DNA from: Clostridia bacterium
GTDB taxonomy: Bacteria; Bacillota; Clostridia; Oscillospirales; CAG-272
Assembly: GCA_017622085.1 (NCBI GenBank)
Contig: JAGARU010000111.1
Location: forward strand, 1-64,000
Reading direction: 5' to 3'
Length of the DNA stretch: 64,000 bases
The notes under the pieces were generated by a model. That model was not told the origin of the DNA. It did not search any database and worked only from the letters and a program-made list of their open reading frames with translations. Of this stretch, positions 7,262 to 15,466 are shown piece by piece (the stretch's first letter is position 1; every line of letters starts with the position of its first letter). The translations under genes were made by a program, and so were the position numbers.

Positions 7262-8450
7262 TACAGTGCCTGCAGAGACCACCCCGGTGTCCACGACACC
7301 TACACCGACATTTCCTATCTGTACCACACCGGTGCCAAGCACTCCGGTTGTAACAACTCCGGCACCCACGACCCCCGCCCCCTCCGGGGAGCAAAAGACC
7401 CATGACTATACCATATATCAGAATTTTTCTAAGAATACCATTATCGTCGTAATGACCCGTGCCGCCAGCGCGTCTCGCACCTACACGGAGGCGGATTTTG
7501 CTGACGTGGGTTGCATTCGTGCAACTGAGCTCATCAGCGGGGAAAAAGATTACCTGATTTTGCTCCTCTCTAAAAAAGACAAGCAAAACGTGCTGGACAT
7601 GATCACCGTGCTGATCAATCGCCCTGACGTAGAGCTTGCCTATCCCGATTGGGCTGCTTACTTGGATGATCCCATTTTGGTAATGCCCCGTTACTACGCC
7701 CCAGATATAGAATATCCGGCGGATTTCTTTGCACTCGACGGGGTGGATTCCCTGACGGCAGAGCAGATCGAGGCCATCGAGACCGCGTGGCAGATAGAGA
7801 ACGGCTATGCGCTCAAGTGGTTTAACCAAAACGACATTGTTACCCGTCACTTCGGCTGGCGCTATTACGGCACGGTGGAAGAGGGCATCCTCCTGTATCG
7901 TCCCCTGTATCAGCTGGAGATCGTGGACACCGACCCCGGTAAGAGCGTGATGACCTATCAGCGTTACGTCTATAAGGACGGTATCTTTACCCCCTTTGAG
8001 GAGGCAAATCTCAGCGAGGAAAGCGTGACCTTTGCTACTCAAATTCACGAGACTTACGAGAAGCTTATAGCCGCCCGCGCAGATTTGGACGATCCCGACG
8101 CACACGCTGCCCCGGTGTTCGGTTCGATTCGTCCTTGCCTCTACACGGATACAGCTCTCGCTTCTTGGGGCATCGATCCGGAAACGGTAAAATACTACGG
8201 CACCTACAACGGCTGTGTGGTCTTTGAGGAGCTGGATGGCCTGTCTTTGACCGAGCACCAGATCTGGATCATCGGCGGCAAGCCCTTTGACCGCTACGGT
8301 GACCGTCTGGTTGTCTACAAGGACGGCGAAAAATACACCCTCGCCGAGGCCTTTGAGCGCGGATACTTGACGGTTGAGGACATCTCCGACATCGCCTTTT
8401 ACCGCTACGGCCCCATAAGCACCGCCGCTTCGGGCTATTACTACAACTGA
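7203..8450 (+). CDS. TTP-linker lipoprotein with I9-like and repeated unknown domain
   Basis: A 415-residue lipoprotein starting MKRLFAAILALCLLALPAC, lipobox LPAC at Cys19. After a TTP linker (about 22-60) comes a segment of about 85 residues (NTIIVVMTRAAS to RPDVELAYPDW). Its shape and ending resemble the I9/subtilase-propeptide fold, though no protease domain follows; that similarity is weak. The C-terminal part (about 175-415) is one copy of the unknown domain found twice in the gene at the left edge: TAEQIEAIETAW, VTRHFGWRYYG, the IIGG segment and AFERGYLTVED are shared. The ATG at 7203 is chosen for its AAGGAGAACC site and signal peptide; the frame is open further upstream. A clear terminator follows. 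Confidence 0.8.
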   Translation: MKRLFAAILALCLLALPACGTVPAETTPVSTTPTPTFPICTTPVPSTPVVTTPAPTTPAPSGEQKTHDYTIYQNFSKNTIIVVMTRAASASRTYTEADFADVGCIRATELISGEKDYLILLLSKKDKQNVLDMITVLINRPDVELAYPDWAAYLDDPILVMPRYYAPDIEYPADFFALDGVDSLTAEQIEAIETAWQIENGYALKWFNQNDIVTRHFGWRYYGTVEEGILLYRPLYQLEIVDTDPGKSVMTYQRYVYKDGIFTPFEEANLSEESVTFATQIHETYEKLIAARADLDDPDAHAAPVFGSIRPCLYTDTALASWGIDPETVKYYGTYNGCVVFEELDGLSLTEHQIWIIGGKPFDRYGDRLVVYKDGEKYTLAEAFERGYLTVEDISDIAFYRYGPISTAASGYYYN

Positions 8451-8537
8451 CCGGATCCCCTTGGCGAATGCAAATCATACGGCTAAAATTTTTGTTTTTT
8501 CATAATGATTCCTTTGTTTTTTATTTCTTAATAAACG

Positions 8538-8570
8538 ATAAGGCACGCCAACGGCGTGCCTTATTTGTTT
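8538..8570 (+). terminator. Intrinsic terminator
   Basis: A 12-bp stem ATAAGGCACGCC, loop AAC, and its complement to 8564, followed by TTGTTT. It ends the lipoprotein transcription unit. Confidence 0.8.
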
Positions 8571-8853
8571 ATCTGAGGCTATAAATCTCACCCGCAAGAG
8601 GCAAATCGAAGGGCAAGAACACGCGACAATCCCATTCACCCGTGAATGGCACGGCTACTGTAAGCCTTCACCGCTGGAGGAGGCTCATGAGGCGTATCTT
8701 TCACTTACAACGTGGAAGCTGTGCTATAAATTAACGCCACCCTCGGGGGAGAGTGTGCGCGGACGTGTGAGTAAGCGGCGATCTTGCCAGCCGGAGCTTC
8801 CCGGCAAAAAAGCTCCACCAAAAACTGAATTGGGGGAGCTTGTTTTTTGTTCT
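8571..8853. other. Gene-free stretch
   Basis: No supportable gene, RNA or promoter was found between the terminator at 8538-8570 and the palindromic repeat at 8854. An open frame crossing the repeat on the plus strand has no ribosome binding site and reads as low-complexity basic sequence. Confidence 0.5.
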
Positions 8854-8918
8854 GCTTCTTTCTTTGGGGGTGCCGAGGGCTTTCTTTTCCAAAAGAAAGC
8901 CCCCGGCCGTTCTCTTGT
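8854..8918 (-). repeat. Dispersed terminator-like palindrome, copy 1
   Basis: Read on the minus strand, this follows the stop of the zinc-ribbon gene at 8930. It has a GGGGGCTTTCTTTT arm, a short loop and its complement, then CACCCCCAAAGAAAGAAG. The same layout occurs at 15281-15343, 18630-18690 and 55581-55640. The similarity with the 15.3-kb copy extends into flanking sequence (AATTCAG..TTTTTGG.GGAGCTTTTTTGCC). Confidence 0.8.
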
Positions 8919-8929
8919 CCGGTCCTTGC

Positions 8930-9295
8930 TTATTCAGGCAACTTGCGGCCGCAATCGGGGCAGAATTTGTAACTGTCGGTTACTTCCGCGCCGCAGTAGG
9001 GGCAAAAATTGCCCTTGGCGGTCTTGGGCGGCTGGCCGTATTGCTCGTTCCAGGGGTCGGGCTCCTCGTGGCTGTCCACAATGTCAAAGCTGGAGTAGCG
9101 GTTCTTGGATTTGGCGTTCTTAAAATGATATACCGTAATGGCAATGGCAATGCCGGTCCATAAAATGCCAAACAGGGCAAAAATTCCGCTGGCCTGTGCT
9201 GCGAGCACCGTCCAAAGAATACCAAAGCCGATCATAAAAATTCCAACGACGCCGCTCATCATGGAGGGGCCGCGTCCGGGCTTAATGCTTTTCAT
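8930..9295 (-). CDS. Two-helix membrane protein with C-terminal zinc ribbon
   Basis: A 121-residue protein with two hydrophobic helices (about residues 13-33 and 37-57) and a C-terminal zinc ribbon CPYCGAE...CPDCGRK (about 98-118). The fold is common among small clostridial membrane proteins of unknown function. It lies 12 bp behind the rhamnosidase-like gene, and its ribosome binding site TAAGGAGG overlaps that gene's stop codon. The two are therefore probably co-transcribed. No specific function can be assigned. Confidence 0.8.
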   Translation of the reverse strand: MKSIKPGRGPSMMSGVVGIFMIGFGILWTVLAAQASGIFALFGILWTGIAIAITVYHFKNAKSKNRYSSFDIVDSHEEPDPWNEQYGQPPKTAKGNFCPYCGAEVTDSYKFCPDCGRKLPE

Positions 9296-9307
9296 AAGAG
9301 AACCTCC

Positions 9308-11401
9308 TTACAGTAGAGTAATTTCATGGGGAAGTGTGATCTCGGGCGGACGGCCCTCCTCTTGCCGCACGGTAACCGTACCGTAGGGGGTAGGAATTTC
9401 CACCGTGGCGTGGGATAGACCAAGCAGGGTGGGGGAGAGGCGAATGGCTTTAAAGCCGGCCTCGCAAATTTCCAAGCCCGTCAAGGCCATGGGCAGGGCA
9501 TACAGGGGTGTGCCGCCCCAGGCGTGGCTGTGGTCAAAGCGGTAGGTGGGCTCCGGGGGATAAAAGCCCTCCGGCAGACCCTTGGGGCAGGCTCGCACCG
9601 GCTCCTTCCACTGGCTTATAATCGGGAGGGTAAATTCCTCACGCAAGCCGCACCGACGCACCGCCTCCAAAACGAAGTGGGCAAAATAGGGCTGGTATAC
9701 CCCAAGGGAGGGGTTGGTCAGCGTCCGACGGAGCAGATCCGCGCCGTCCTCCGCCACGCCAAAGCAGGCGGCAAGCACGTTTGCGTGGATGCGATAGTAC
9801 CGCGTTTCCACGTTTTGGGGCATATACTGGCCAATCAGCTCCTCCGGAGTAGGCGTGTTCAGCCCCTCAAAATAGAGACCTCGCTTCCGATCGAACAGAT
9901 TGGCGTTGATCGCTTCCTTGAGTGCGGCCGCCTCGGCGCGGTACCGCGCCGCCCCGCCGGGGCGGTCAATCGCGTCAAAGACGCGAGCGGCGGCCGTCAA
10001 CGCGCCGTAGTAGAAGAGATTCAGACAGGTCTGTCCCAAGGCCTTGGGGGGATGGTGTAGCGAGATGCCGTCCACCACCAGCCAGTCGATAAACATATAG
10101 CTGGGGGGCGTTTCGATCAGCCCGTTGTCTCCAAGATAGGTGCGGAATCGATCGAGCAGAAGCACCAACGCATCCTCCGTTTCAAGGAGTAGCCCCCGAT
10201 CGCCCGTCAGCAAATACAGATCGTACAGCATTCGTACCCAGATCATGCTGTAGGTGGTGTGGAACATCACACCCCCCTGCTGGCGAAGCAGCTCCGCCGT
10301 CCGAACTGCATCAAAGCGGGAAAGCCGCAGATCCCCAAAGGAGCAGGCGGTCATCATGGTTTCAATGTAATAGTCACCCGTGCAGGCAAGGGGCTCGGAG
10401 TGACGGGGACTGTCAAGATGCATCAGCTGACGGCAGTATTTCAGCGAGCGGGCACAAACCTCCAGCACCGCGTTCAGCTCTCCGTCGGAGGTGCGGGTCT
10501 TGGCCTCGCTCTGCACCGGGTAGCAGGTGGCAAGGAGGGTTACAGTCAGGGTAGCCTCAGTCTCCGAACGGTTTTGGAAGGACAGGCGTACCCCGCCGAC
10601 ACTGTGGAGCTGGAGCCCCACAAATTCGCCGTCCCGGGTAAAGCGGAAGGCCTCCCGAGAGCCGGAATCGCCCTCTACCTCAAAGCAAAAGACCTCTCCG
10701 GTCACCTCGCCCACTGTGTGGACGTCCAGCTTTAGGTAGCCCGCATAGATGGTATCAAAGGAGAATGCCCGATCCACCGCCTCCCCAGGCGCTATCCGCA
10801 CGGTAACCGTCTCTGCCGGCCACTCGTCCCGCACGGGAATGGGCGCATCCACCACTTGCCAGATAGCAGGCGTCACCGCCGCCGGCGCATAGCCGTCGGG
10901 GTCGATGCCGTTGTCGTAGTACCCGGGGCAAACGTACGCCCCGTTCCGCCGCGCCTGCCAGCGTTCGTCCGTACCGATCTCGCAGAGCGTTCCGTCTGCG
11001 AAGGTAACTCGGGCGGAGAGCATAAATCCTCCGTGTCCGCTGGAATATTCGTTAATAAACACGGGCATCATCTTGACCCGCGCAAAAAAGTCGAGGGAGC
11101 AGCCCCCGGGCGCAAATTCAAGGACCGTTGCGTAGCAGTTGGGGCGGAGGGCTTCGTTTGCCATAAAATCTCCCCCCCGATTGGCCGGGCCCGTGGCAAG
11201 GAGCGTGCCGTTGCGCAAAAGACGAAATTCCGTATCGGCGGAAACCCGCAGAGAAACGGATCGGATCTCCCGATCAAAGACGTATTCCCGTCGGAATTCT
11301 GCTACGGTATAGTGCCCCTCTTTCTTGTCAAGAAAACCGCTGAGCACCGTCGTTTGCCTATCCGGATACCTCGCCGGATCCAGCCAGATCCAATGTTCCA
11401 T
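9308..11401 (-). CDS. Alpha-L-rhamnosidase-like glycoside hydrolase (GH78-like)
   Basis: A 697-residue protein with the layout of bacterial alpha-L-rhamnosidases. An N-terminal beta-sandwich (WIWLDPARYPDR, then the FRREYVFDREIRSVSLRVSAD strand pattern) is followed by a catalytic (alpha/alpha)6 barrel from about residue 315 (CTGDYYIETMMTACSFGD, then DWLVVDG) and a C-terminal beta-domain (TPYGTVTVRQEEGRPPEITL). Such enzymes release terminal rhamnose from plant or bacterial glycans. No signal peptide is present, so it probably acts on imported oligosaccharides. The canonical GH78 DE-rich catalytic motif is not clearly conserved, so another sugar is possible. Start supported by AAGGGGG and by an upstream promoter. 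Confidence 0.75.
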   Translation of the reverse strand: MEHWIWLDPARYPDRQTTVLSGFLDKKEGHYTVAEFRREYVFDREIRSVSLRVSADTEFRLLRNGTLLATGPANRGGDFMANEALRPNCYATVLEFAPGGCSLDFFARVKMMPVFINEYSSGHGGFMLSARVTFADGTLCEIGTDERWQARRNGAYVCPGYYDNGIDPDGYAPAAVTPAIWQVVDAPIPVRDEWPAETVTVRIAPGEAVDRAFSFDTIYAGYLKLDVHTVGEVTGEVFCFEVEGDSGSREAFRFTRDGEFVGLQLHSVGGVRLSFQNRSETEATLTVTLLATCYPVQSEAKTRTSDGELNAVLEVCARSLKYCRQLMHLDSPRHSEPLACTGDYYIETMMTACSFGDLRLSRFDAVRTAELLRQQGGVMFHTTYSMIWVRMLYDLYLLTGDRGLLLETEDALVLLLDRFRTYLGDNGLIETPPSYMFIDWLVVDGISLHHPPKALGQTCLNLFYYGALTAAARVFDAIDRPGGAARYRAEAAALKEAINANLFDRKRGLYFEGLNTPTPEELIGQYMPQNVETRYYRIHANVLAACFGVAEDGADLLRRTLTNPSLGVYQPYFAHFVLEAVRRCGLREEFTLPIISQWKEPVRACPKGLPEGFYPPEPTYRFDHSHAWGGTPLYALPMALTGLEICEAGFKAIRLSPTLLGLSHATVEIPTPYGTVTVRQEEGRPPEITLPHEITLL

Positions 11402-11428
11402 TCCGTCAACCCCCTTTGTTTTTGTTTT

Positions 11429-11457
11429 ATTCTATCATATGAGCTGAAAAAATGCAA
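11429..11457 (-). promoter_or_regulatory. Promoter of the rhamnosidase-like operon
   Basis: Minus-strand TTGCAT and TAGAAT separated by 17 bp, about 28 bp before the start codon. It is back to back with the promoter at 11479-11507. Confidence 0.6.
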
Positions 11458-11478
11458 GGTGCTTCTATGCAAACGCAG

Positions 11479-11507
11479 TTGACAAAGCATAATATAAATG
11501 ATATACT
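11479..11507 (+). promoter_or_regulatory. Promoter of the secreted papain-fold-like gene
   Basis: TTGACA and TATACT with a 17-bp spacer, leaving a 5' leader of about 125 bp before the start at 11638. Confidence 0.75.
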
Positions 11508-11637
11508 CAAAACAGATGTAGATAAACTCTGTGGATTGATGTGTTTACAAGTGTGTGGAGGTTTTGTCCGATGAATTTACAACAGAAACAATGATGATCG
11601 TAGCATTTCAAAATAATTCAACAAAGGAGACAACCTT

Positions 11638-12564
11638 ATGAAACGAAGCTTAAAGATTATTAGTGTATTTTTCTCCATCCTTTTCACTTTTGCCACAATT
11701 ATTCCAGTTTTTGGATCGGAGATATATTCAATAGTATACGAAAGAGAGGGACATACAATTACCACTCCCAATGGAACTGCTGTTGCTGTGTGGGTGGCAC
11801 TTAATGACTATTCGGAAGAGGAAAAATTGAGCACTCGGGTTGAGACTGAGGAAAGATTTCCAGGTATAGAATTTTTGGGGGAAGTAACAGGACGATATAA
11901 CTGTCATTCTTATGCTTGGTATCAACGGTCAACATCTAACCCATATTGGCTGGATAGCATAGATGCTTTCCTTGCCGACCCTAATTATATGGAAACAACA
12001 ACTCCAGCAGTTGGTGATATAATCGTTTATTATACACCCGCAAATAACGTTAATCATTCTGGCGTAATTGATGAGGTTTTGTCAGGAACTTCAAATGGTG
12101 TTTGTGGCGATGCTAATTTATATATGGTTGTATCTAAATGGGGAAAACGAGCCTTGTATCGTCATCGTGGTGACTATTGTGATTATGTTCGAGAACACGG
12201 AGGATCGTCCTCTTATGTGAAATACTACCATATGCATCTATACACATACACGGATAGAACTGTATATGTACACACGGTCAACTGTAGTTGCATGGATCCT
12301 ATAACAGAACCTCATACTTGGGTACAGATCGGTATCGAATCATTGTTCCGATGCACCGTGTGTGGATACCGTTCCACATTCACTCCTGCTAATCCTGAAA
12401 ATGTGTCTGCCGAAATTTGGATGCAATTGATGACAAGAGCTACTATGGAGGATGGAGCCACATTTACTTTAGGTAACATGACTTTCTGTTACATGGATGG
12501 CCAGTACTACATAGTAACGGAATGTGCACCGGATGTTGTCATTCCCCCTAATGTGATGGAATAA
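11638..12564 (+). CDS. Secreted protein with papain/NlpC-like Cys-His motifs
   Basis: A 308-residue secreted protein with signal peptide MKRSLKIISVFFSILFTFAT ending near VFG. The core contains YNCHSYAWY (about residues 86-94), NHSGVIDEV (about 139-147) and VVSKWGK (about 164-170), an ordered Cys, His and Trp-Gly pattern like CHAP/NlpC-P60 and DUF7689-type papain-fold proteins. These are often cell-wall amidases or endopeptidases. The C-terminal part has paired cysteines (NCSCMD, CTVCGY) resembling a small metal-binding module. The gene is visibly more A/T-rich than its neighbours and may have been acquired. It has its own promoter and an AAAGGAGACAACC site. Family assignment is by motif only. 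Confidence 0.6.
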   Translation: MKRSLKIISVFFSILFTFATIIPVFGSEIYSIVYEREGHTITTPNGTAVAVWVALNDYSEEEKLSTRVETEERFPGIEFLGEVTGRYNCHSYAWYQRSTSNPYWLDSIDAFLADPNYMETTTPAVGDIIVYYTPANNVNHSGVIDEVLSGTSNGVCGDANLYMVVSKWGKRALYRHRGDYCDYVREHGGSSSYVKYYHMHLYTYTDRTVYVHTVNCSCMDPITEPHTWVQIGIESLFRCTVCGYRSTFTPANPENVSAEIWMQLMTRATMEDGATFTLGNMTFCYMDGQYYIVTECAPDVVIPPNVME

Positions 12565-12636
12565 CATAAGGCGATAATTGACTTATTGTCACTTCGATCC
12601 GTGCAGTAAAAGCAGGATATAAGGAGGTAATGTTTC

Positions 12637-13218
12637 ATGAAACGAATGATATTGATTATATTATGTTTGCTCCTTTCTGTGTCCGTGCTGTTCTGCTCCT
12701 GCGGAACGCGTGAATACATTCCAACCGAAGATGCGGAATACCAGCTGGTCTACGAATGGGGCGCGTTGGTTTTGAAGGAAAACGGAAAAACCGTTGATTC
12801 TTGGAAGGCAAGGGACGTTTTTGCGATTTCCGGCGATTTTATGGCGTATACCGTTACAACCGTACAGGGGAAAAAGCCTGTGCGTGCCTTTTTCCGAGAT
12901 TTGTTTGGCGAAGGTGTGTCGATGACGCTGATTTCTTCCGATTTTTTGCAGGAATGCCGCCCCAGTAATATGACTGCGGTAGGAATATCTTATGAGGATA
13001 TTGCGCGGGAATCTCATACGTACGGGCTATCTACCGAGGGACTTCAGGCTATTTTTGTTCTTGCCGATGAGTACCAGGCCGAAGGCTTGATGCCGTTCGT
13101 TTTTGTGGATCGTTACGGAAACTGCTATCGCAGCGATGCGGAGGCTCTTTCCAGCTTGGAGATTGAACGCTATCTGGTTGAGAACTACCTTGCAATTCCC
13201 GTTGAGCACGAGGAATAA
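12637..13218 (+). CDS. Small lipoprotein of unknown function
   Basis: A 193-residue protein with a lipoprotein-type signal peptide (MKRMILIILCLLLSVSVLFCSC), probably lipidated at Cys22. The mature part begins REYIPTEDAEYQLVYEWGALVL and ends with the segment FVFVDRYGNCYRS. That last segment also occurs, slightly changed, in the orphan fragment at 6876-7121, so a small family of such lipoproteins exists in this genome. The ribosome binding site AAGGAGGTAATG is strong. No promoter with a good -10 box was found directly upstream; it may be transcribed with the secreted gene before it. Confidence 0.75.
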   Translation: MKRMILIILCLLLSVSVLFCSCGTREYIPTEDAEYQLVYEWGALVLKENGKTVDSWKARDVFAISGDFMAYTVTTVQGKKPVRAFFRDLFGEGVSMTLISSDFLQECRPSNMTAVGISYEDIARESHTYGLSTEGLQAIFVLADEYQAEGLMPFVFVDRYGNCYRSDAEALSSLEIERYLVENYLAIPVEHEE

Positions 13219-13280
13219 AGTAGGGGTCTGTAAAAAAGTCCCCACCTGCAAACGCCTGAAAAGCAAAGAAAAATAGAAAG

Positions 13281-13325
13281 AAAGTCATGACAAAGCCGTG
13301 CATTCGGAGTTGTGATGGCTTTTTC
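13281..13325 (+). terminator. Terminator-like hairpin
   Basis: An 11-bp imperfect stem (13283-13293 with 13310-13320) followed by TTTTCG, 60 bp after the lipoprotein stop. It resembles the hairpins at 1625-1676 and 62271-62316 (shared AAAGAAAGTCAT start). Confidence 0.65.
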
Positions 13326-13612
13326 GTTTCTGGGGCTCTATGCGAGTGAGGCAAGGGTGTCGTTAGGCTCTCCCTCCGGGAGAGCTCCTGCGGAGCAGGT
13401 GAGAGGGCGTCACAATAAAATATGCACAAATTTCAAGTCGCGCGCTTGCCCAAATGGGTCGTCGAGGACGTCGACCCCTACAAGGAGGTGCTTCGTTCGG
13501 CGGTAGCCGTGGCGGTTGTGCGTCTTACTTCACTCTTTTTTTCTTTGACACCGTCACCCTCGGGGGATCATATACAATTAAAACGAAGCAAGCGGCGAAT
13601 CCAAAATAACGG
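13326..13612. other. Gene-free stretch with short palindromes
   Basis: No supportable gene. It contains short GC-rich palindromes (CTCTCCCTCCGGGAGAG near 13369-13385, then GCTCCTGCGGAGCAG) and a GTCGAGGACGTCGAC palindrome near 13450-13465. These look like decayed intergenic repeat sequence. Confidence 0.5.
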
Positions 13613-13641
13613 TTGAAAAAAGAAAACGTCTGTGCTATACT
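13613..13641 (+). promoter_or_regulatory. Promoter of the ABC-F gene
   Basis: TTGAAA and TATACT with a 17-bp spacer, 35 bp before the start codon, so the leader is too short for an attenuation structure of the kind found before antibiotic-resistance ABC-F genes. Confidence 0.7.
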
Positions 13642-13676
13642 GGACAAGATAATAACAAAACAAAGGAAATGGTTCA

Positions 13677-15278
13677 ATGATTACAGTATCCGGTCTTAGC
13701 TTTCACTTTGGTACACAGACCCTTTTTAAGGATGTGGATCTGAAATTCACCCCCGGCAATTGCTATGGCATCATCGGTGCCAATGGCGCGGGAAAATCTA
13801 CGTTTTTAAAGCTCCTCTGCGGCGAGCTTGAGCCCTCCACCGGCGAGATCTCCATTCCCGACACCGTTCGTATGTCCGTGCTCCGGCAGGATCACTTTGC
13901 CTTTGACGATATGACGGTTTTGGAGACGGTGATCAGCGGCAACGAGCGCCTGTACGAGATTCAGAAGGAAAAGGACGCCCTTTATTCCAAGGCGGACTTT
14001 ACCGACGAGGACGGCGTGCGCGCCTCGGAGCTGGAGGCAGAGTTTGCCGAAATGAACGGCTGGGAGGCTGAGTCCGATGCCTCCAAGCTGATCCAGGGCC
14101 TTGGCCTTTCGGAGGACGTGCTCTATACCACCATGTTTTCCCTGAAAGAGAGCGAGAAGGTTAAGGTGCTCCTTGCCCGCGCCCTCTTTGGTAACCCCGA
14201 CATCATCATGCTGGACGAGCCCACCAACGGCCTTGATCTGGATGCCGTTATGTGGCTGGAGGACTTTCTCTCCGACTACTTCGGCACGGTTCTGGTAGTC
14301 TCTCACGACCGTCACTTCTTAAACGACGTGTGCACCAACATCGTGGATATCGACTACAACGGCATCAAAATGTACGTAGGTAACTACGAGTTCTGGTACG
14401 AGTCCAGCCAGCTGATCCAGCGCATGATCAAGCAGCAGAACAAGCGTGCCGAGGAAAAGATCAAGGAGCTGCAGACCTTCATTGCCCGCTTCTCCGCCAA
14501 CAAATCCAAATCCCGTCAGGCGACCTCCCGCCGCAAGCTGCTGGATAAGCTCTCCATTGAGGAGCTGCCCGCCTCCAGCCGCCGCTATCCCTTCATCGGC
14601 TTCGATATGGATCGTGAGGCCGGCAAGGACATCCTGACCGTCAAGGATCTTTCCGCCAAAACCGAGGACGGCACCGTCCTCTTTGATAAGCTGTCCTTCT
14701 CCGTGGCGCACGGCGATAAGATCGCCTTTGTGGGCAACGAGCTGGCCATTACGGAGCTGTTCCGCATTTTGATGGAGGAATCCAAGCCCGCCGCCGGCGA
14801 GTTCAAGTGGGGCATCAGCATTACCACCTCGTATTTCCCCCACGATAACACCGCCTACTTTGACGGCTGTAAGCTGAGCATTCTCGATTGGATGCGCCAG
14901 TACTCAAAGGATCAGACGGAAACCTACCTCCGCGGATTCCTTGGCCGGATGCTCTTCTCAAATGAGAGCGTGTTCAAGCCGGTCAACGTCCTCTCCGGCG
15001 GTGAAAAGGTGCGGTGTATGTTCTCCCGCATGATGCTCTTTGGCTCCAACGTCTTGCTCCTTGACCAGCCCACCGACCATCTGGATCTGGAGTCCATCAG
15101 CGCCGTCAACCACGGTCTTACCAACTTCCGCGGTAACGTGCTTCTTGCCTCCCACGACTATGAGCTGATCAATACCGTAGCCAACCGCATCATCGAGCTC
15201 CGCCCCGACGGATGCACCGACTACAGCGGCACCTACGACGAGTTTGTGGAGCATAAGCGCAAAATGAACGAAAGATAA
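13677..15278 (+). CDS. ABC-F family ATPase, YbiT-like, with degenerate second ATP site
   Basis: A 533-residue cytoplasmic ABC-F protein with two nucleotide-binding domains and no membrane segment; the family acts on ribosomes. It resembles E. coli YbiT, including the linker ATSRRKLLDKL. Domain 1 has an intact Walker A (GANGAGKST, 34-42) and Walker B (MLDEPTNGLD, Asp180) but a degraded signature (SLKESEK, 155-161). Domain 2 has an intact signature (LSGGEKVR, from 439), a Walker A lacking Gly-Lys (GNELAITELF, 353-362), and Gln464 in place of the catalytic glutamate (LLLDQPTDHLD). One composite site is thus complete and the other defective. It has its own promoter and an AAAGGAAATGG site, and ends in a palindromic repeat. 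Housekeeping translation factor is likelier than resistance. Confidence 0.88.
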   Translation: MITVSGLSFHFGTQTLFKDVDLKFTPGNCYGIIGANGAGKSTFLKLLCGELEPSTGEISIPDTVRMSVLRQDHFAFDDMTVLETVISGNERLYEIQKEKDALYSKADFTDEDGVRASELEAEFAEMNGWEAESDASKLIQGLGLSEDVLYTTMFSLKESEKVKVLLARALFGNPDIIMLDEPTNGLDLDAVMWLEDFLSDYFGTVLVVSHDRHFLNDVCTNIVDIDYNGIKMYVGNYEFWYESSQLIQRMIKQQNKRAEEKIKELQTFIARFSANKSKSRQATSRRKLLDKLSIEELPASSRRYPFIGFDMDREAGKDILTVKDLSAKTEDGTVLFDKLSFSVAHGDKIAFVGNELAITELFRILMEESKPAAGEFKWGISITTSYFPHDNTAYFDGCKLSILDWMRQYSKDQTETYLRGFLGRMLFSNESVFKPVNVLSGGEKVRCMFSRMMLFGSNVLLLDQPTDHLDLESISAVNHGLTNFRGNVLLASHDYELINTVANRIIELRPDGCTDYSGTYDEFVEHKRKMNER

Positions 15279-15280
15279 GA

Positions 15281-15343
15281 GAATAGCAGGGGGCCTTTCT
15301 TTGCAAAAAGAAAGGCCCCCTGTCACCCCCAAAGAAAGAAGAT
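15281..15343 (+). repeat. Dispersed terminator-like palindrome, copy 2
   Basis: Perfect 16-bp arms (15287-15302 and 15307-15322) around a GCAA loop, then CACCCCCAAAGAAAGAAG. It begins 3 bp after the ABC-F stop codon and is nearly identical to the copy at 18630-18690 read on the minus strand. Confidence 0.9.
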
Positions 15344-15429
15344 GGGAAAGCAATTCAGCTTTTGGGTGGAGCTTTTTTGCCTTCGCGTCAAAAGAAAAGG
15401 TGTTAAAAACCACGGCATAAACAAAAACG

Positions 15430-15466
15430 AAGCTCCCCTTCCACCCGGAAGGGGAGCTTGCTTTTT
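15430..15466. terminator. Bidirectional terminator between ABC-F and sigma genes
   Basis: A perfect 13-bp stem AAGCTCCCCTTCC with an ACCC loop; T-runs follow on both strands. It adjoins the stop codon of the minus-strand sigma factor at 15465. Confidence 0.85.

Noticed and set aside
8755..9163. Plus-strand open frames across the palindromic repeat near 8.9 kb
   Set aside because: They run through a terminator-like repeat and opposite the zinc-ribbon gene, and have no ribosome binding site.
13677..15278. Antibiotic-resistance ABC-F (Vga/Msr/OptrA type)
   Set aside because: The sequence resembles YbiT, and the 35-bp distance from promoter to start leaves no room for an attenuating leader peptide.
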